A stretch of 64,000 nt of DNA. It comes from JADHMP01 sp964386915 (GTDB lineage Bacteria > Bacteroidota > Bacteroidia > Flavobacteriales > Flavobacteriaceae). A model generated the notes under the pieces. That model did not search any database and was not told where the DNA came from. It saw only the letters and a program-made list of their open reading frames with translations. The stretch lies in NCBI GenBank assembly GCA_964386915.1, contig CAYLUQ010000002.1, positions 102,172 through 166,171 of the forward strand. The letters run 5' to 3'. Positions 16,780 to 24,843 of this stretch are shown here, piece by piece. The translations under genes and the position numbers were made by a program. The stretch's first letter is position 1; each line of letters begins with the position of its first letter.

Positions 16780-18360
16780 TTAGGGAAGATCATTTTCTGT
16801 TATATCGCAATTGAGACATTCTAACTCTTCTTGATTCATTTTCCAGAAATGACCTGCCATTTGCTGGCGATTGAACGCCTGATTGTTGGCTATTCGCCAG
16901 GGCAATAAAGCAGTTATTGCGGGAGAAAGATAAATGACTTGTTGGTTTTTAAGCCAAACAATGATTTCCACTTTTTGTTGGGGAGCTCTTTTGGACTTTT
17001 CTATAAACCATTCCTTTGGAAAAAAAAGATTATTTTGTTGTTGGTTAAATCCATATTGAAGGGCTTTGGCATTTGCTAAAGCATTTTCATAATTTTTGCC
17101 GGAGGCCTTTCTTATAATTTCAACTTTGTTTTGTGTGTCGAAGCCCTGTTTAAGTTTCAATCTAACTTTTTCACCCAACAACTGGGTTTTTCCTAAACTG
17201 TCTTTAAAATAAACGATGCCTCTTTTTTCCCAATAAGCGGTGTTGGGCGCCAAGGTTTTTTGCAATTGGAATTGCAAGGTGTCTTGAGGGCTGTGGAACA
17301 GATTATGACTGGTTTTAAATTCTGTGTTGAGGGTATATTTGTCATATTCTAAAAAAACGTAGATAGACATGGCTAGTAGGCTCACCAACCAAATAACCAG
17401 AAGAATGACACCTGCTGATTTGCCAAACCATTGCTTTTGAGGGGCCAATGCTAAATTTCCCAGCATAAACAGAAACAATAACGGAATCATGCCAATAATA
17501 AAAATAGCTAAGGCCAACAAGGTGATTACAATGGGGGTATTGCCCCAGAGATGCAAGGTGATAGGCCAATCAATGCTTTTAAAGATAAAAAACAACGCAA
17601 AAGCTACACACCAAGACAATGAGGCCACAACGGACACAAAGAGTAAAAGGAAGCCGACTAACTTAAGCGCTACTTTTACGATTCCGCCAATAAGATCGGC
17701 TAAAAAATCGAAGAAATTTCTGGACTTTTTTTTTAATTGTCCCCCCACCGCATCATAATCAACATTTTTAACCCGTTCGCTTACCTCTTCAAATTCTTCT
17801 CTAATTTTCTTCTCTATGGTGGAAATGTTAATGGGTTTTCCTTTCATACGAAGTTTATCTGCCGTGGTTTTGGCTTCCGGCACGATGCTATAAAAGACTA
17901 GGTAAATGAGAATGAAAGAGCCTGCGGAAAAAAGAGCTAGCACTAACCAAATAAGACGAATCCATGTGGGGTCAAAACCAAAATAATGGCTGATGCCGGC
18001 CGCTACACCTCCTATATATTTATCATCTGGGTCACGAAACAGTTTTTTTGAAGAAAATGTCGTAGCCGAATTGGGTTCTTTTTCTGCTTCCTGAGAATCT
18101 TCCTCAAATTCGTTGGGGGCACCTAAAATTTCGATTACATTTTTAACATCATTTTGATTGACCACATAAGCGCTATTTTTTTTACGTTCTTGAAACAATT
18201 CGGCAATACGCGCTTCTATGTCGTCCATAATGTCTTCGCTGCCCTCTGTGTTTTTAAACGTTTCTTTTAGTTGGTTTAAATATTCTTTGAGCAATAAATA
18301 GGCAACTTCATCAATGGTGAAGGCTGTGTTGGCTAGATTGATGTTAACGGTTTTGTTCAT
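16780..18360 (-). CDS. PspC-domain membrane protein
   Basis: The protein has 526 residues. The N-terminal 95 residues are a soluble helical region (FTIDEVAYLLLKEYLNQL, IMDDIEARIAELFQE). A PspC domain follows at about 108-165 (DKYIGGVAAGISHYFGFDPTWIRLIWLVLALF). Four or five further membrane helices lie between about 215 and 340, then a C-terminal extracytoplasmic domain. Proteins of this build are paired with a PadR regulator in Bacteroidota and are thought to serve envelope stress. That role is by analogy to PspC, not shown here. The gene follows padR by 3 bp. Confidence 0.85.
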   Translation of the reverse strand: MNKTVNINLANTAFTIDEVAYLLLKEYLNQLKETFKNTEGSEDIMDDIEARIAELFQERKKNSAYVVNQNDVKNVIEILGAPNEFEEDSQEAEKEPNSATTFSSKKLFRDPDDKYIGGVAAGISHYFGFDPTWIRLIWLVLALFSAGSFILIYLVFYSIVPEAKTTADKLRMKGKPINISTIEKKIREEFEEVSERVKNVDYDAVGGQLKKKSRNFFDFLADLIGGIVKVALKLVGFLLLFVSVVASLSWCVAFALFFIFKSIDWPITLHLWGNTPIVITLLALAIFIIGMIPLLFLFMLGNLALAPQKQWFGKSAGVILLVIWLVSLLAMSIYVFLEYDKYTLNTEFKTSHNLFHSPQDTLQFQLQKTLAPNTAYWEKRGIVYFKDSLGKTQLLGEKVRLKLKQGFDTQNKVEIIRKASGKNYENALANAKALQYGFNQQQNNLFFPKEWFIEKSKRAPQQKVEIIVWLKNQQVIYLSPAITALLPWRIANNQAFNRQQMAGHFWKMNQEELECLNCDITENDLP

Positions 18361-18363
18361 ATT

Positions 18364-18699
18364 CTATTTTTTATTGGTTTGGGTAATGTTGTTAACCGAT
18401 TGGTTTAATTCTGTCCAGGCTCCCTTAAGTGCTGCTAAGAAAACCTTTCCCTCAGCGGTGATGGTATAATACTTTCGAGGAGGTCCACCGGTAGACTCTT
18501 CCCACCGGTAGGTGAGAAAATTGGCGTTTTTAAGTCTGTTTAAAAGAGGATATAAAGTTCCTTCTACCACCAACATTTTACTCTGCTTGAGCGCCAAGAG
18601 AATCTCTGAGCTGTAAAGATCTTTTTGCTTGAGAAGGGAAAGAATGCAGAACTCTAAAACACCCTTTCTCATTTGGGCAACTGTGTTTTCAATTTTCAT
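18364..18699 (-). CDS. PadR family transcriptional regulator
   Basis: The 111-residue winged-helix protein opens MKIENTVAQMRKGVLEFCILSLLKQKDLYSSEIL. The wing segment MLVVEGTLYPLLNRLKNANFLTYRWEESTGGPPRKYYTIT is diagnostic of PadR. A short dimerisation helix ends the protein. PadR proteins usually repress their own operon and the neighbouring membrane protein gene. An inverted repeat over the -33 region (18739-18761) supports autoregulation. Confidence 0.93.
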   Translation of the reverse strand: MKIENTVAQMRKGVLEFCILSLLKQKDLYSSEILLALKQSKMLVVEGTLYPLLNRLKNANFLTYRWEESTGGPPRKYYTITAEGKVFLAALKGAWTELNQSVNNITQTNKK

Positions 18700-18718
18700 G
18701 ACCTGTATTTAGGTTATG

Positions 18719-18726
18719 CAAATATA
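18719..18726 (-). promoter_or_regulatory. -7 box for padR-pspC operon
   Basis: The minus strand reads TATATTTG, an exact consensus match, 19 bases before the padR ATG. Confidence 0.6.
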
Positions 18727-18738
18727 TGTATAAAAAAA

Positions 18739-18761
18739 GGTAGTATGCAATACATACTACC
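18739..18761. promoter_or_regulatory. Inverted-repeat operator upstream of padR
   Basis: GGTAGTATG and CATACTACC form perfect 9-bp arms around CAATA. The repeat begins 12 bases upstream of the -7 box and so covers the -33 region. PadR operators are palindromes of this size with ATG/CAT inner ends. Binding is inferred. Confidence 0.6.
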
Positions 18762-18808
18762 TATTTTTAACATTTTCACAACATTTAGGTTTGATCTATT
18801 GACTTACA

Positions 18809-18823
18809 TTTAGATAATCTAAA
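18809..18823. promoter_or_regulatory. 7-1-7 palindrome before a small gene
   Basis: TTTAGAT-A-ATCTAAA is a perfect 7-1-7 inverted repeat. It overlaps a near-consensus -7 box (TACATTTA, 18805-18812) and ends 9 bases before the ATG at 18833. The geometry is that of Fur/PerR-type boxes, though only 4 of 7 bases per arm match the PerR consensus. Confidence 0.4.
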
Positions 18824-18832
18824 TAATTAAAA

Positions 18833-19024
18833 ATGCTCTATTCGCGTGGGTTGATTTTTTATAAAGCGGTACTTAGAAAAGTAAGTTTTGACGCCCCTCT
18901 CTTTTACAAAGAGTTACAGAAGGCCTATGCCCATTTAGAATATGACGAAGTACTTTTGTTGAATCGTTGGGTCCTTCAATTCGTCAAAAAGAATCCACAA
19001 CTCAACAACCCTTCTACTGTTTAA
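18833..19024 (+). CDS. Small protein of unknown function next to oxyR
   Basis: The protein has 63 residues: MLYSRGLIFYKAVLRKVSFD then a helical, aromatic stretch PLFYKELQKAYAHLEYDEVLLLNRWVLQFVKKNPQL. It has no signal peptide or membrane helix. The reading is supported by its own promoter-like region with a palindrome. It also ends just at the convergent oxyR stop (4-base overlap), which leaves no room for another gene. I recognise no domain. Coding status is likely but not certain. Confidence 0.6.
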   Translation: MLYSRGLIFYKAVLRKVSFDAPLFYKELQKAYAHLEYDEVLLLNRWVLQFVKKNPQLNNPSTV

Positions 19025-19956
19025 GTTCCTTTGGGAGCTATGATCCGAACTTCATCCAATTGAATCAATGCCCGCACAACGCCCGTAATAAGTTCGTGCA
19101 ATGCATTGATGATGGGAGCTTTTAATTGGGCCTTGGAATAGATTAGACTAATTTCTCGCGCCGGAGCAGGTGCTTCAAAATTGCGCAAATTTTCTTTTGC
19201 TTTTTCACTCATATGCAGCGTTTGTAAGTAGGGGAGTAGTGTCATGCCCAATCCTTCATCGGCAAGATGTATTAGGGTTTCAAAGCTTCCGCTTTTCAAA
19301 TCAAACTTAGGATGTTTTTGATTTTTGGTTTGGCAGAGATTTAAAACGTGTTGCTTAAAACAATGTCCGTCTTCTAACACAAGCATTTCTGTATTTTCTA
19401 TGGCCTCTGTAGAGAGTGTTTTGCTTTTGGCCAATCCATGGGAGGGAGGCACATAGCCTACAAAGGGTTCATAATAGAGAGGTCTCTCATTAATTTTATC
19501 ATGGTTAAGGGGAGTGGCAGCGATGCCAGCATCTAGTTTGCCCTCTATCAATAGCAGCTCCATGGTTTCTGTGGTGCGTTCTTCAATTTTAAGATCTACC
19601 TTAGGATATTTCTTAATAAATGTATTCAGAAAAAGAGGAAGAAGGGTTGGCATTACGGTGGGCAAAATGCCGAGGTGAAAAGGACCGGCTATCACCCCTT
19701 TTTGCATTGCCACTATATCCTCTACGCGTTGGGTTTCCTCTAATATAACCTTGATTTGGGTTAAGATTTTTTCTCCTATAGGCGTGGTTTTGATGGGCTT
19801 GGCATTTCGATTGAATAATTTGACACCCAGTTCCTCTTCCAGCTTTTGCACTTGCATGCTCAGGGTTGGTTGGGTTACAAAGGATTTTTCGGCAGCCAAT
19901 GTGAAATTGCCATAACGTGCTACGGCGAGCGTATATTCAAGTTGCGTTATTGTCAT
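19021..19956 (-). CDS. oxyR: Hydrogen-peroxide-sensing LysR regulator OxyR
   Basis: The 311-residue LysR protein opens with the helix-turn-helix LEYTLAVARYGNFTLAAEKSFVTQPTLSMQVQKLE. The effector domain carries EDGHCFKQHVLNLC, placing cysteines at 199 and 208. These are the same positions as the disulfide-switch pair of E. coli OxyR. This, with katG nearby, makes OxyR far more likely than a general LysR. Predicted targets are katG and other peroxide defence genes. A -7 box lies 20 bases upstream. Confidence 0.93.
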   Translation of the reverse strand: MTITQLEYTLAVARYGNFTLAAEKSFVTQPTLSMQVQKLEEELGVKLFNRNAKPIKTTPIGEKILTQIKVILEETQRVEDIVAMQKGVIAGPFHLGILPTVMPTLLPLFLNTFIKKYPKVDLKIEERTTETMELLLIEGKLDAGIAATPLNHDKINERPLYYEPFVGYVPPSHGLAKSKTLSTEAIENTEMLVLEDGHCFKQHVLNLCQTKNQKHPKFDLKSGSFETLIHLADEGLGMTLLPYLQTLHMSEKAKENLRNFEAPAPAREISLIYSKAQLKAPIINALHELITGVVRALIQLDEVRIIAPKGT

Positions 19957-19976
19957 TTACATATCTTATTGTTTTG

Positions 19977-19984
19977 CAAATATA
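19977..19984 (-). promoter_or_regulatory. -7 box for oxyR
   Basis: The minus strand reads TATATTTG, an exact match, with the last base 20 bases before the oxyR ATG. Confidence 0.55.
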
Positions 19985-20100
19985 ATAAGAAAATATTATA
20001 GGTAAGGATTATATATAGGTTTATCGCCTTTAAAAGCAGCTGTTAGTTCGGCTAAAAATAGAGTTTTACTTATTCTTATTATTAAAGGTATAATAAAAAC

Positions 20101-20872
20101 TTATTCATCTACAACTTCAACTTCCATAAATACATTGTGAATAGGAGCCTCCCTGTTGTCAATAGGCAGTTTGTTGATTTGATCTACCACGTCCATCCCC
20201 TCAATTACTTTTCCAAAAGGAGTATAGCCACCGTCTAAGTGATAGGCACCCGGAGATTGAACCACGATAAAAAATTCAAACGGAGATGCTCTTTTATAAG
20301 GATTTTCAATTTCACTACTAGGAACTGATAAAACACCTCGGTGGTGGGAGTGTCCTTTCCGATTATCGTTGGTGAGCAAATAGCGCCCAATTTCTCCTCT
20401 TTTGCGCGACGTTTCATAGCTATCAGAATTACCCCCTTGTATAATAAAATTGGGCACCACCCGATGAAAAGTAGTGCCGTTAAAATATTTTTTACGGGTT
20501 AAATAAATAAAATTTGCCCGATGATAGGGCGTGTCTTCAAAGAGTTCTACCAGAATATCTCCAAAGCGGGTTTTAATGCGAACCTTTTTTTCAGGATGCT
20601 CTTTGGCATAGTCAAAAAAGAAGGGAATCGCATTTTTGTCATCGAGTAAAAATGGTTTTTCTTCCTTTTGGTTTTCTTTTGCCGTTTCTTTTGCCNNNNN
20701 NNNNNNNNNNNNNNNNNNNNNNNNNNNNNNNNNNNNNNNNNNNNNNNNNNNNNNNNNNNNNNNNNNNNNNNNNNNNNNNNNNNNNNNNNNNNNNNTTAGA
20801 GGGCTGGTTTTGCCCACAATTCACCAAAAGTAACAGCCATAAAAGAGGAATGCTTATTTTTGAATAGCGCAT
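20101..20872 (-). CDS. Lipoprotein cyclophilin-type peptidyl-prolyl isomerase, interrupted by an assembly gap
   Basis: The N-terminus, read from the ATG at 20872, is a lipoprotein-type signal (ISIPLLWLLLLVNCGQNQ). The C-terminal 190 residues, read from the other side of the gap, are cyclophilin: RIKTRFGDILVELFEDTPYHRANF, GTTFHRVVPNFIIQGG, and GAYHLDGGYTPFGKVIEGMDVV. The two parts are in different frames across 100 N. The gap length is nominal, so this is an assembly effect and not evidence of a frameshift. Cyclophilins isomerise X-Pro bonds, and this one would act in the periplasm. Its start codon overlaps that of the divergent Nudix gene. Confidence 0.88.
20696..20795. other. Assembly gap (100 N)
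   Basis: There is a run of exactly 100 N. This round number is the usual placeholder for a gap of unknown length. It removes part of the cyclophilin gene after its signal peptide. Confidence 0.98.
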
Positions 20873-21515
20873 GAAAAATTCTTTTTTTGAACAATTAGCT
20901 CTAAAATTACAAGAAATATCAGAAACCTCGGCCTTAGAGTCTTGGCCTATTGCCCCGCCTCATCGAAAAGAACTAGTGGAGCAAGCTCAATTAAAGAAAG
21001 ACGCTTATAGACCTGCGGCTGTAATGATATGTTGCTATCCCAATGAAGAAAATCAATATAGTTTTCCAGTAATTAAAAGACAAAATTATAAAGGTATTCA
21101 TGCACATCAAATGGGACTACCTGGTGGCAAACCCCTCCCCGGTGATGACACCCTTTGGCATACGGCTCTTCGAGAATGTGAAGAGGAATTGGGCATTCAA
21201 GCCTCTCAAGTGCGCTATATTGGCACCTTATCTGAAGTCTATATTCCTCCCAGCAAATTTAAGGTGACCCCCTTTGTGGCCCAGCTTGAATCAAAACCTA
21301 AATTTGTTTTAGAACAGCGAGAAGTGGCCCAAGTCTATCAATTGTCTTTACAAACACTCAGGGAGCAAGTCATTTCTTATCAACAAATGCAAATGGCAGA
21401 TAAACTTGTGCGAATGCCAGGGTTTCAATTGGAGTCCCAATTCATTTGGGGAGCAACCGCCATGATCCTTTATGAATTTAAAGAAATCCTAAAGGCGTTG
21501 AATGAAGGAAATTGA
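20871..21515 (+). CDS. Nudix hydrolase, CoA-pyrophosphatase-like
   Basis: The protein has 214 residues. The Nudix box reads GGKPLPGDDTLWHTALRECEEELGI, with the invariant Gly, the REC-EE-LG part and the extra leading HQMGLPGG. The last is typical of the NudL/CoAse subgroup that hydrolyses CoA or related dinucleotides. YIPPSKFKVTPFVAQL follows the box, also as in that group. The ATG at 20871 overlaps the start codon of the divergent cyclophilin gene (shared CATG). Specific substrate is uncertain. Confidence 0.87.
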   Translation: MKNSFFEQLALKLQEISETSALESWPIAPPHRKELVEQAQLKKDAYRPAAVMICCYPNEENQYSFPVIKRQNYKGIHAHQMGLPGGKPLPGDDTLWHTALRECEEELGIQASQVRYIGTLSEVYIPPSKFKVTPFVAQLESKPKFVLEQREVAQVYQLSLQTLREQVISYQQMQMADKLVRMPGFQLESQFIWGATAMILYEFKEILKALNEGN

Positions 21516-21523
21516 TATCTTTG
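21516..21523 (+). promoter_or_regulatory. -7 box for the acyltransferase gene
   Basis: TATCTTTG is an exact match 16 bases before the ATG at 21540. It overlaps the end of the Nudix gene by at most the stop region. Confidence 0.55.
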
Positions 21524-21539
21524 AGTAGAATTTAAACGA

Positions 21540-22379
21540 ATGCTCCTCTTTAAAAGAAATCCTTTTGGACACTACTTGATTTTAAAAAAGTGGTTGATCC
21601 GATACTTGGGAATCATGACGCACCGTCGTTATCGGGGCTTTAATCAATTGCACATTGAAGGGTCAGAAATAATCAAAAATTTACCCGATACAAACGTGCT
21701 TTTTATTGCCAATCACCAAACCTACTTTGCCGATGTTGTGGCTATGTTTCATGTGTTCAATGCTAGTTTAAGTGGTCGCATAAATTCCATCAAAAATGTG
21801 GGCTACTTATGGCACCCTAAACTCAATATTTATTTTGTGGCCGCTAAGGAAACCATGCGAGCGGGATTAATTCCTCGGATTTTAGCCTACGCCGGATCGG
21901 TTTCTATAGAACGAACCTGGAGAGAAGCGGGCAAAGACATTAAGCGTCCTGTAAAAATGAGTGACGTAAAGAACATTGGAACTGCCCTTCACGATGGTTG
22001 GGTCATTTCTTTTCCACAAGGCACCACCCGCCCTTTTCAACCGGTGAGAAGAGGAACTGCTCATATCATCAAAACCCATAAACCCATTGTAATTCCCATT
22101 GTGATTGATGGTTTTAGACGCTCGTTTGATAAAAAGGGGTTGTTGATTAAGAAAAGAGGCATTCTACAATCCATGGTCATCAAACCCCCTATGGAGATTG
22201 ATTATGACCAAGAAACTCCGGATGCTATCATTGAAAAAATCCAATATGCCATTGAACAACACCCTTCGTTCTTAAAAGTGATTCCCAAAGAAGAGTTAGA
22301 AGCCCAGCGCCAATTGGATAAACAAAGAAGATGGGATTTTGATGAAAATTCTAAAACGGAATCAAAGCCGCACAACTGA
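21540..22379 (+). CDS. PlsC-type 1-acyl-glycerol-3-phosphate acyltransferase family protein
   Basis: The 279 residues show acyltransferase motifs: block I NHQTYFADV (His and Asp, here five residues apart rather than the usual four), block II around SVSIERTWREAG, block III FPQGTTRPFQ (usually FPEGTR) and block IV KPIVIPIVIDG. This points to phospholipid or lipid A acylation at the inner membrane. The altered spacing and the Gln in block III make it a divergent subgroup. The 3' end overlaps the convergent SOD gene by 29 bases. Confidence 0.82.
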   Translation: MLLFKRNPFGHYLILKKWLIRYLGIMTHRRYRGFNQLHIEGSEIIKNLPDTNVLFIANHQTYFADVVAMFHVFNASLSGRINSIKNVGYLWHPKLNIYFVAAKETMRAGLIPRILAYAGSVSIERTWREAGKDIKRPVKMSDVKNIGTALHDGWVISFPQGTTRPFQPVRRGTAHIIKTHKPIVIPIVIDGFRRSFDKKGLLIKKRGILQSMVIKPPMEIDYDQETPDAIIEKIQYAIEQHPSFLKVIPKEELEAQRQLDKQRRWDFDENSKTESKPHN

Positions 22380-23079
22380 TTCTAGCTCCAGCAGCCCCCG
22401 ATGGTTGGGAGGTCAAATCGTCTTCTCCTTGGTGCACAATGATGGCTTTTCCCATGATGTTTTTGGTTTCATCAGCACAGCCCAAACACCACAAATCGGT
22501 TTCAAATTTCACCATGCCGTGGCCAGAAGCATCGGCTTCAAAATTGCCAATATCGCCACGGTGAAACCCGCTTTCTGCTCCCCAAGAACCGTGATTTTCA
22601 AATGTTGGATTCCAATGTCCTCCTGTAGATTTTCCGTCCTCTGAAGAACAATCCGCTTTTTCATGTAGGTGAATAGCGTGTGGTCCGGGGGTGAGTCCGT
22701 TTATATGCGCTTCTAACTTCACTTTTCCATTGCTTTCCGTAAGGGTGACTTCTCCCTCGGTTTCGCTATTGCTTTTAGGGTCTAAGCCAAGTTTAATTTT
22801 CTTTACTTTTTCCTTTTTAGTGGCATCTGTTTGCTCATATTTTTGGGTAACTGTTTTTACCTTTTCAGTCACTTCGTCTTGTGCACCTTCAAAGATTTGA
22901 ATTTCTTCAGATATCTTTCCGTTTTTATCAGTAATGATAGTAACGGTTGCTTTAGTGCCACTTTCAGTAGCATCCATTTTAACTTCAACTTTAATTTCTT
23001 CTGATTTTTCTTTTTTGTTTTGTTGACAAGCAAAAAGTAGCAGTGAGAACATAACAAGTAGGGCTGATGAAATACGCAT
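22351..23079 (-). CDS. sodC: Lipoprotein Cu/Zn superoxide dismutase with N-terminal extension
   Basis: It converts superoxide to peroxide in the cell envelope. The 242 residues start with a lipobox LLFAC (Cys18). About 75 low-complexity Lys/Glu/Thr-rich residues precede the SOD fold, and these are not part of the domain. Ligands are intact: HLH in GPHAIHLHEKADC, the bridging His in STGGHWNP, a zinc His in FHRGDIGNFEAD, and the last copper His in AIIVHQGEDD. The active-site Arg and disulfide Cys are in GARISCAAL. A -7-like TAACTTTA sits upstream (plus 23101-23108). Confidence 0.93.
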   Translation of the reverse strand: MRISSALLVMFSLLLFACQQNKKEKSEEIKVEVKMDATESGTKATVTIITDKNGKISEEIQIFEGAQDEVTEKVKTVTQKYEQTDATKKEKVKKIKLGLDPKSNSETEGEVTLTESNGKVKLEAHINGLTPGPHAIHLHEKADCSSEDGKSTGGHWNPTFENHGSWGAESGFHRGDIGNFEADASGHGMVKFETDLWCLGCADETKNIMGKAIIVHQGEDDLTSQPSGAAGARISCAALIPF

Positions 23080-23173
23080 AACAATTAATTTAAATTTGTC
23101 TAAAGTTACGGCATTCTCAATTAATTATAAAAGAACAGAAGCCGCACGTTTGAATAAAAAACGAGCAAAGCCT

Positions 23174-23181
23174 TATCTTTG
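23174..23181 (+). promoter_or_regulatory. -7 box for the DUF3089 gene
   Basis: TATCTTTG is an exact match 13 bases before the ATG at 23195. It places transcription start downstream of the alternative GTG/TTG starts and so fixes the translation start. Confidence 0.6.
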
Positions 23182-23194
23182 TCTAAAATTGCAA

Positions 23195-24202
23195 ATGAAA
23201 AACATCTTGTTTTTAGGGCTATTTCTTGTGCTAGGCTGCAAAACCAATTATACCGTTGTACCTTTTGCGGAACAAGGCATTCCCACTCCACCAAACTATC
23301 AAAATCCAGAGGCCTGGGCTGTTTTGCCGGCGAGCTATCCAAAAGAAGCTACACTGTTGTCTAAAGAATCGCCTAACAAGGCTGTAGATGTGTTTTATGT
23401 TTACCCTACACTTTTAACCGATCGTAAAAATACGGCGTGGAACGCAGATGTAACCCTAGAAGCAACACGACAGGAAGTTCTCAATACCCCTGTTCAATAT
23501 CAAGCTTCCGCTTGGGCTGCCGCAGGAAATGTATATGTTCCCTATTATCGGCAAGGCCATTATAGGGGCTATGTAAATCCCTATACAAGCGATGGAAAAA
23601 AAGCCTTTGCAGTGGCCTATGAAGATGTGAAGCGTGCTTTTACCTATTATTTAGAACACTACAACCAAGGCAAACCCATTATTTTAGCCAGTCATAGCCA
23701 AGGGAGTCACCATATCAAACAAATAGTAAAAGATTTTTTTGACAACACGCCTCTCCAAAACCAGCTGATTGCAGCTTATTTAGTGGGAATTAAAGTGCTT
23801 CCTGATGAATTTAAAACCATAAAGCCAATGTATTCAGCTTCTGAAACGGGAGGTTTTGTAAGTTGGAATACCTATAAAAAAGGGCATTTACCCAAAACCT
23901 ATGCCAGTTGGTATAAAGGGGGAGTTGCCGTTAATCCTATTACATGGGATGACGCTTCTCTAGGAACGGTTGACAATCATAAAGGGGTGCTCAATAGCGA
24001 CTTAAAGATTTACCCCAAAGCCTTAACCGTTGAGCGAATTGATGGTATGATTTGGGCCAGTGTTCCCAAAATTCCGAAGCGGTTTTGGTTATCATTTATC
24101 AAAAACTACCACTTTGCCGATATCAATTTATTTTGGGCCGATATTCAGCAAAACGCTCTTGAACGCGTTATGGCTTGGAAGAAATTAAATGGTAAAATAT
24201 GA
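23195..24202 (+). CDS. DUF3089 lipoprotein, alpha/beta-hydrolase-like
   Basis: It starts at the ATG at 23195 (335 residues) because the promoter box lies just before it. The longer frame from 23096 lacks a signal peptide. The start MKNILFLGLFLVLGCKTNY is a good lipoprotein signal. DUF3089 features include VDVFYVYPTLLTDRKNTAWNADV and a nucleophile-elbow-like ASHSQGSHH. Family members are presumed esterases or lipases of the envelope, with no known substrate. It overlaps the next gene by 4 bases. Confidence 0.83.
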   Translation: MKNILFLGLFLVLGCKTNYTVVPFAEQGIPTPPNYQNPEAWAVLPASYPKEATLLSKESPNKAVDVFYVYPTLLTDRKNTAWNADVTLEATRQEVLNTPVQYQASAWAAAGNVYVPYYRQGHYRGYVNPYTSDGKKAFAVAYEDVKRAFTYYLEHYNQGKPIILASHSQGSHHIKQIVKDFFDNTPLQNQLIAAYLVGIKVLPDEFKTIKPMYSASETGGFVSWNTYKKGHLPKTYASWYKGGVAVNPITWDDASLGTVDNHKGVLNSDLKIYPKALTVERIDGMIWASVPKIPKRFWLSFIKNYHFADINLFWADIQQNALERVMAWKKLNGKI

Positions 24203-24741
24203 CCTTAGAGACGCTTTTTAACCTTGCTAAAGACCATTGGATTCGGGCTAAAAACGATAAAAAGCACCCTTTTCGCTATTTTACTTTGGCAACCGTTAAT
24301 GCAGAAGGATTGCCCAAAACCCGAATGGTGGTTTTAAGAGATTTTGATGTACAGCATTTTACATTTACCCTCTATACTGATGCTCGTTCCAATAAGGTAA
24401 AGGACTTGCAACATCAAAAGAATGTACAGTTGTTTTTTTATCATCCCAAAAAACAAATTCAGCTCATTGTAGAAGCCGAGTTAGTGCAGCAGGATGCTCC
24501 CAAGGCATTATTTTTAAAATTACCCCCTTCAGCCCAAAAAGATTATACGACCAGTTTGGCTCCTGGCTCCTTGCTTGAACCGGAAATTGAACTGCTCTAT
24601 GAGTCGCATCAAAATTATTTTATGCGTTTGGTTTTTGAAGCCAAGACTATTGAAATACTCCAATTGAGTAGACCGCAGCATCAACGAGCCCGATTTATAG
24701 CGGGTTCTCAAGGATGGAAAAAGGATTTTTTAGTGCCTTAA
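24199..24741 (+). CDS. Pyridoxamine 5'-phosphate oxidase-like flavoprotein
   Basis: The 180 residues have a PNPOx split-barrel fold: HPFRYFTLATVNAEGLPKTRMVVLRDFD, TDARSNKVKDLQHQKNVQLFFYHPKK and the C-terminal RPQHQRARFI. FMN binding is likely. It is shorter than PdxH (about 215 residues) and lacks the C-terminal RL-P motif of true pyridoxine-phosphate oxidases. A pyridoxal-phosphate salvage role is therefore only possible, and it belongs to the shorter PNPOx-related group. Confidence 0.75.
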   Translation: MTLETLFNLAKDHWIRAKNDKKHPFRYFTLATVNAEGLPKTRMVVLRDFDVQHFTFTLYTDARSNKVKDLQHQKNVQLFFYHPKKQIQLIVEAELVQQDAPKALFLKLPPSAQKDYTTSLAPGSLLEPEIELLYESHQNYFMRLVFEAKTIEILQLSRPQHQRARFIAGSQGWKKDFLVP

Positions 24742-24843
24742 CAATTCCCTTAAAAAAGAAAATTTTGTACTTTTCATGAAATTGAATTGATAGGAAAACG
24801 CGATCGCTCTACGGGCTCCTGTTCTCCTGAAAAGAGAAAACTC

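Noticed and set aside
20101..20817. Reading the cyclophilin gene as a frameshifted pseudogene
   Set aside because: The frame change falls exactly across 100 N of nominal length, so it is an assembly effect.
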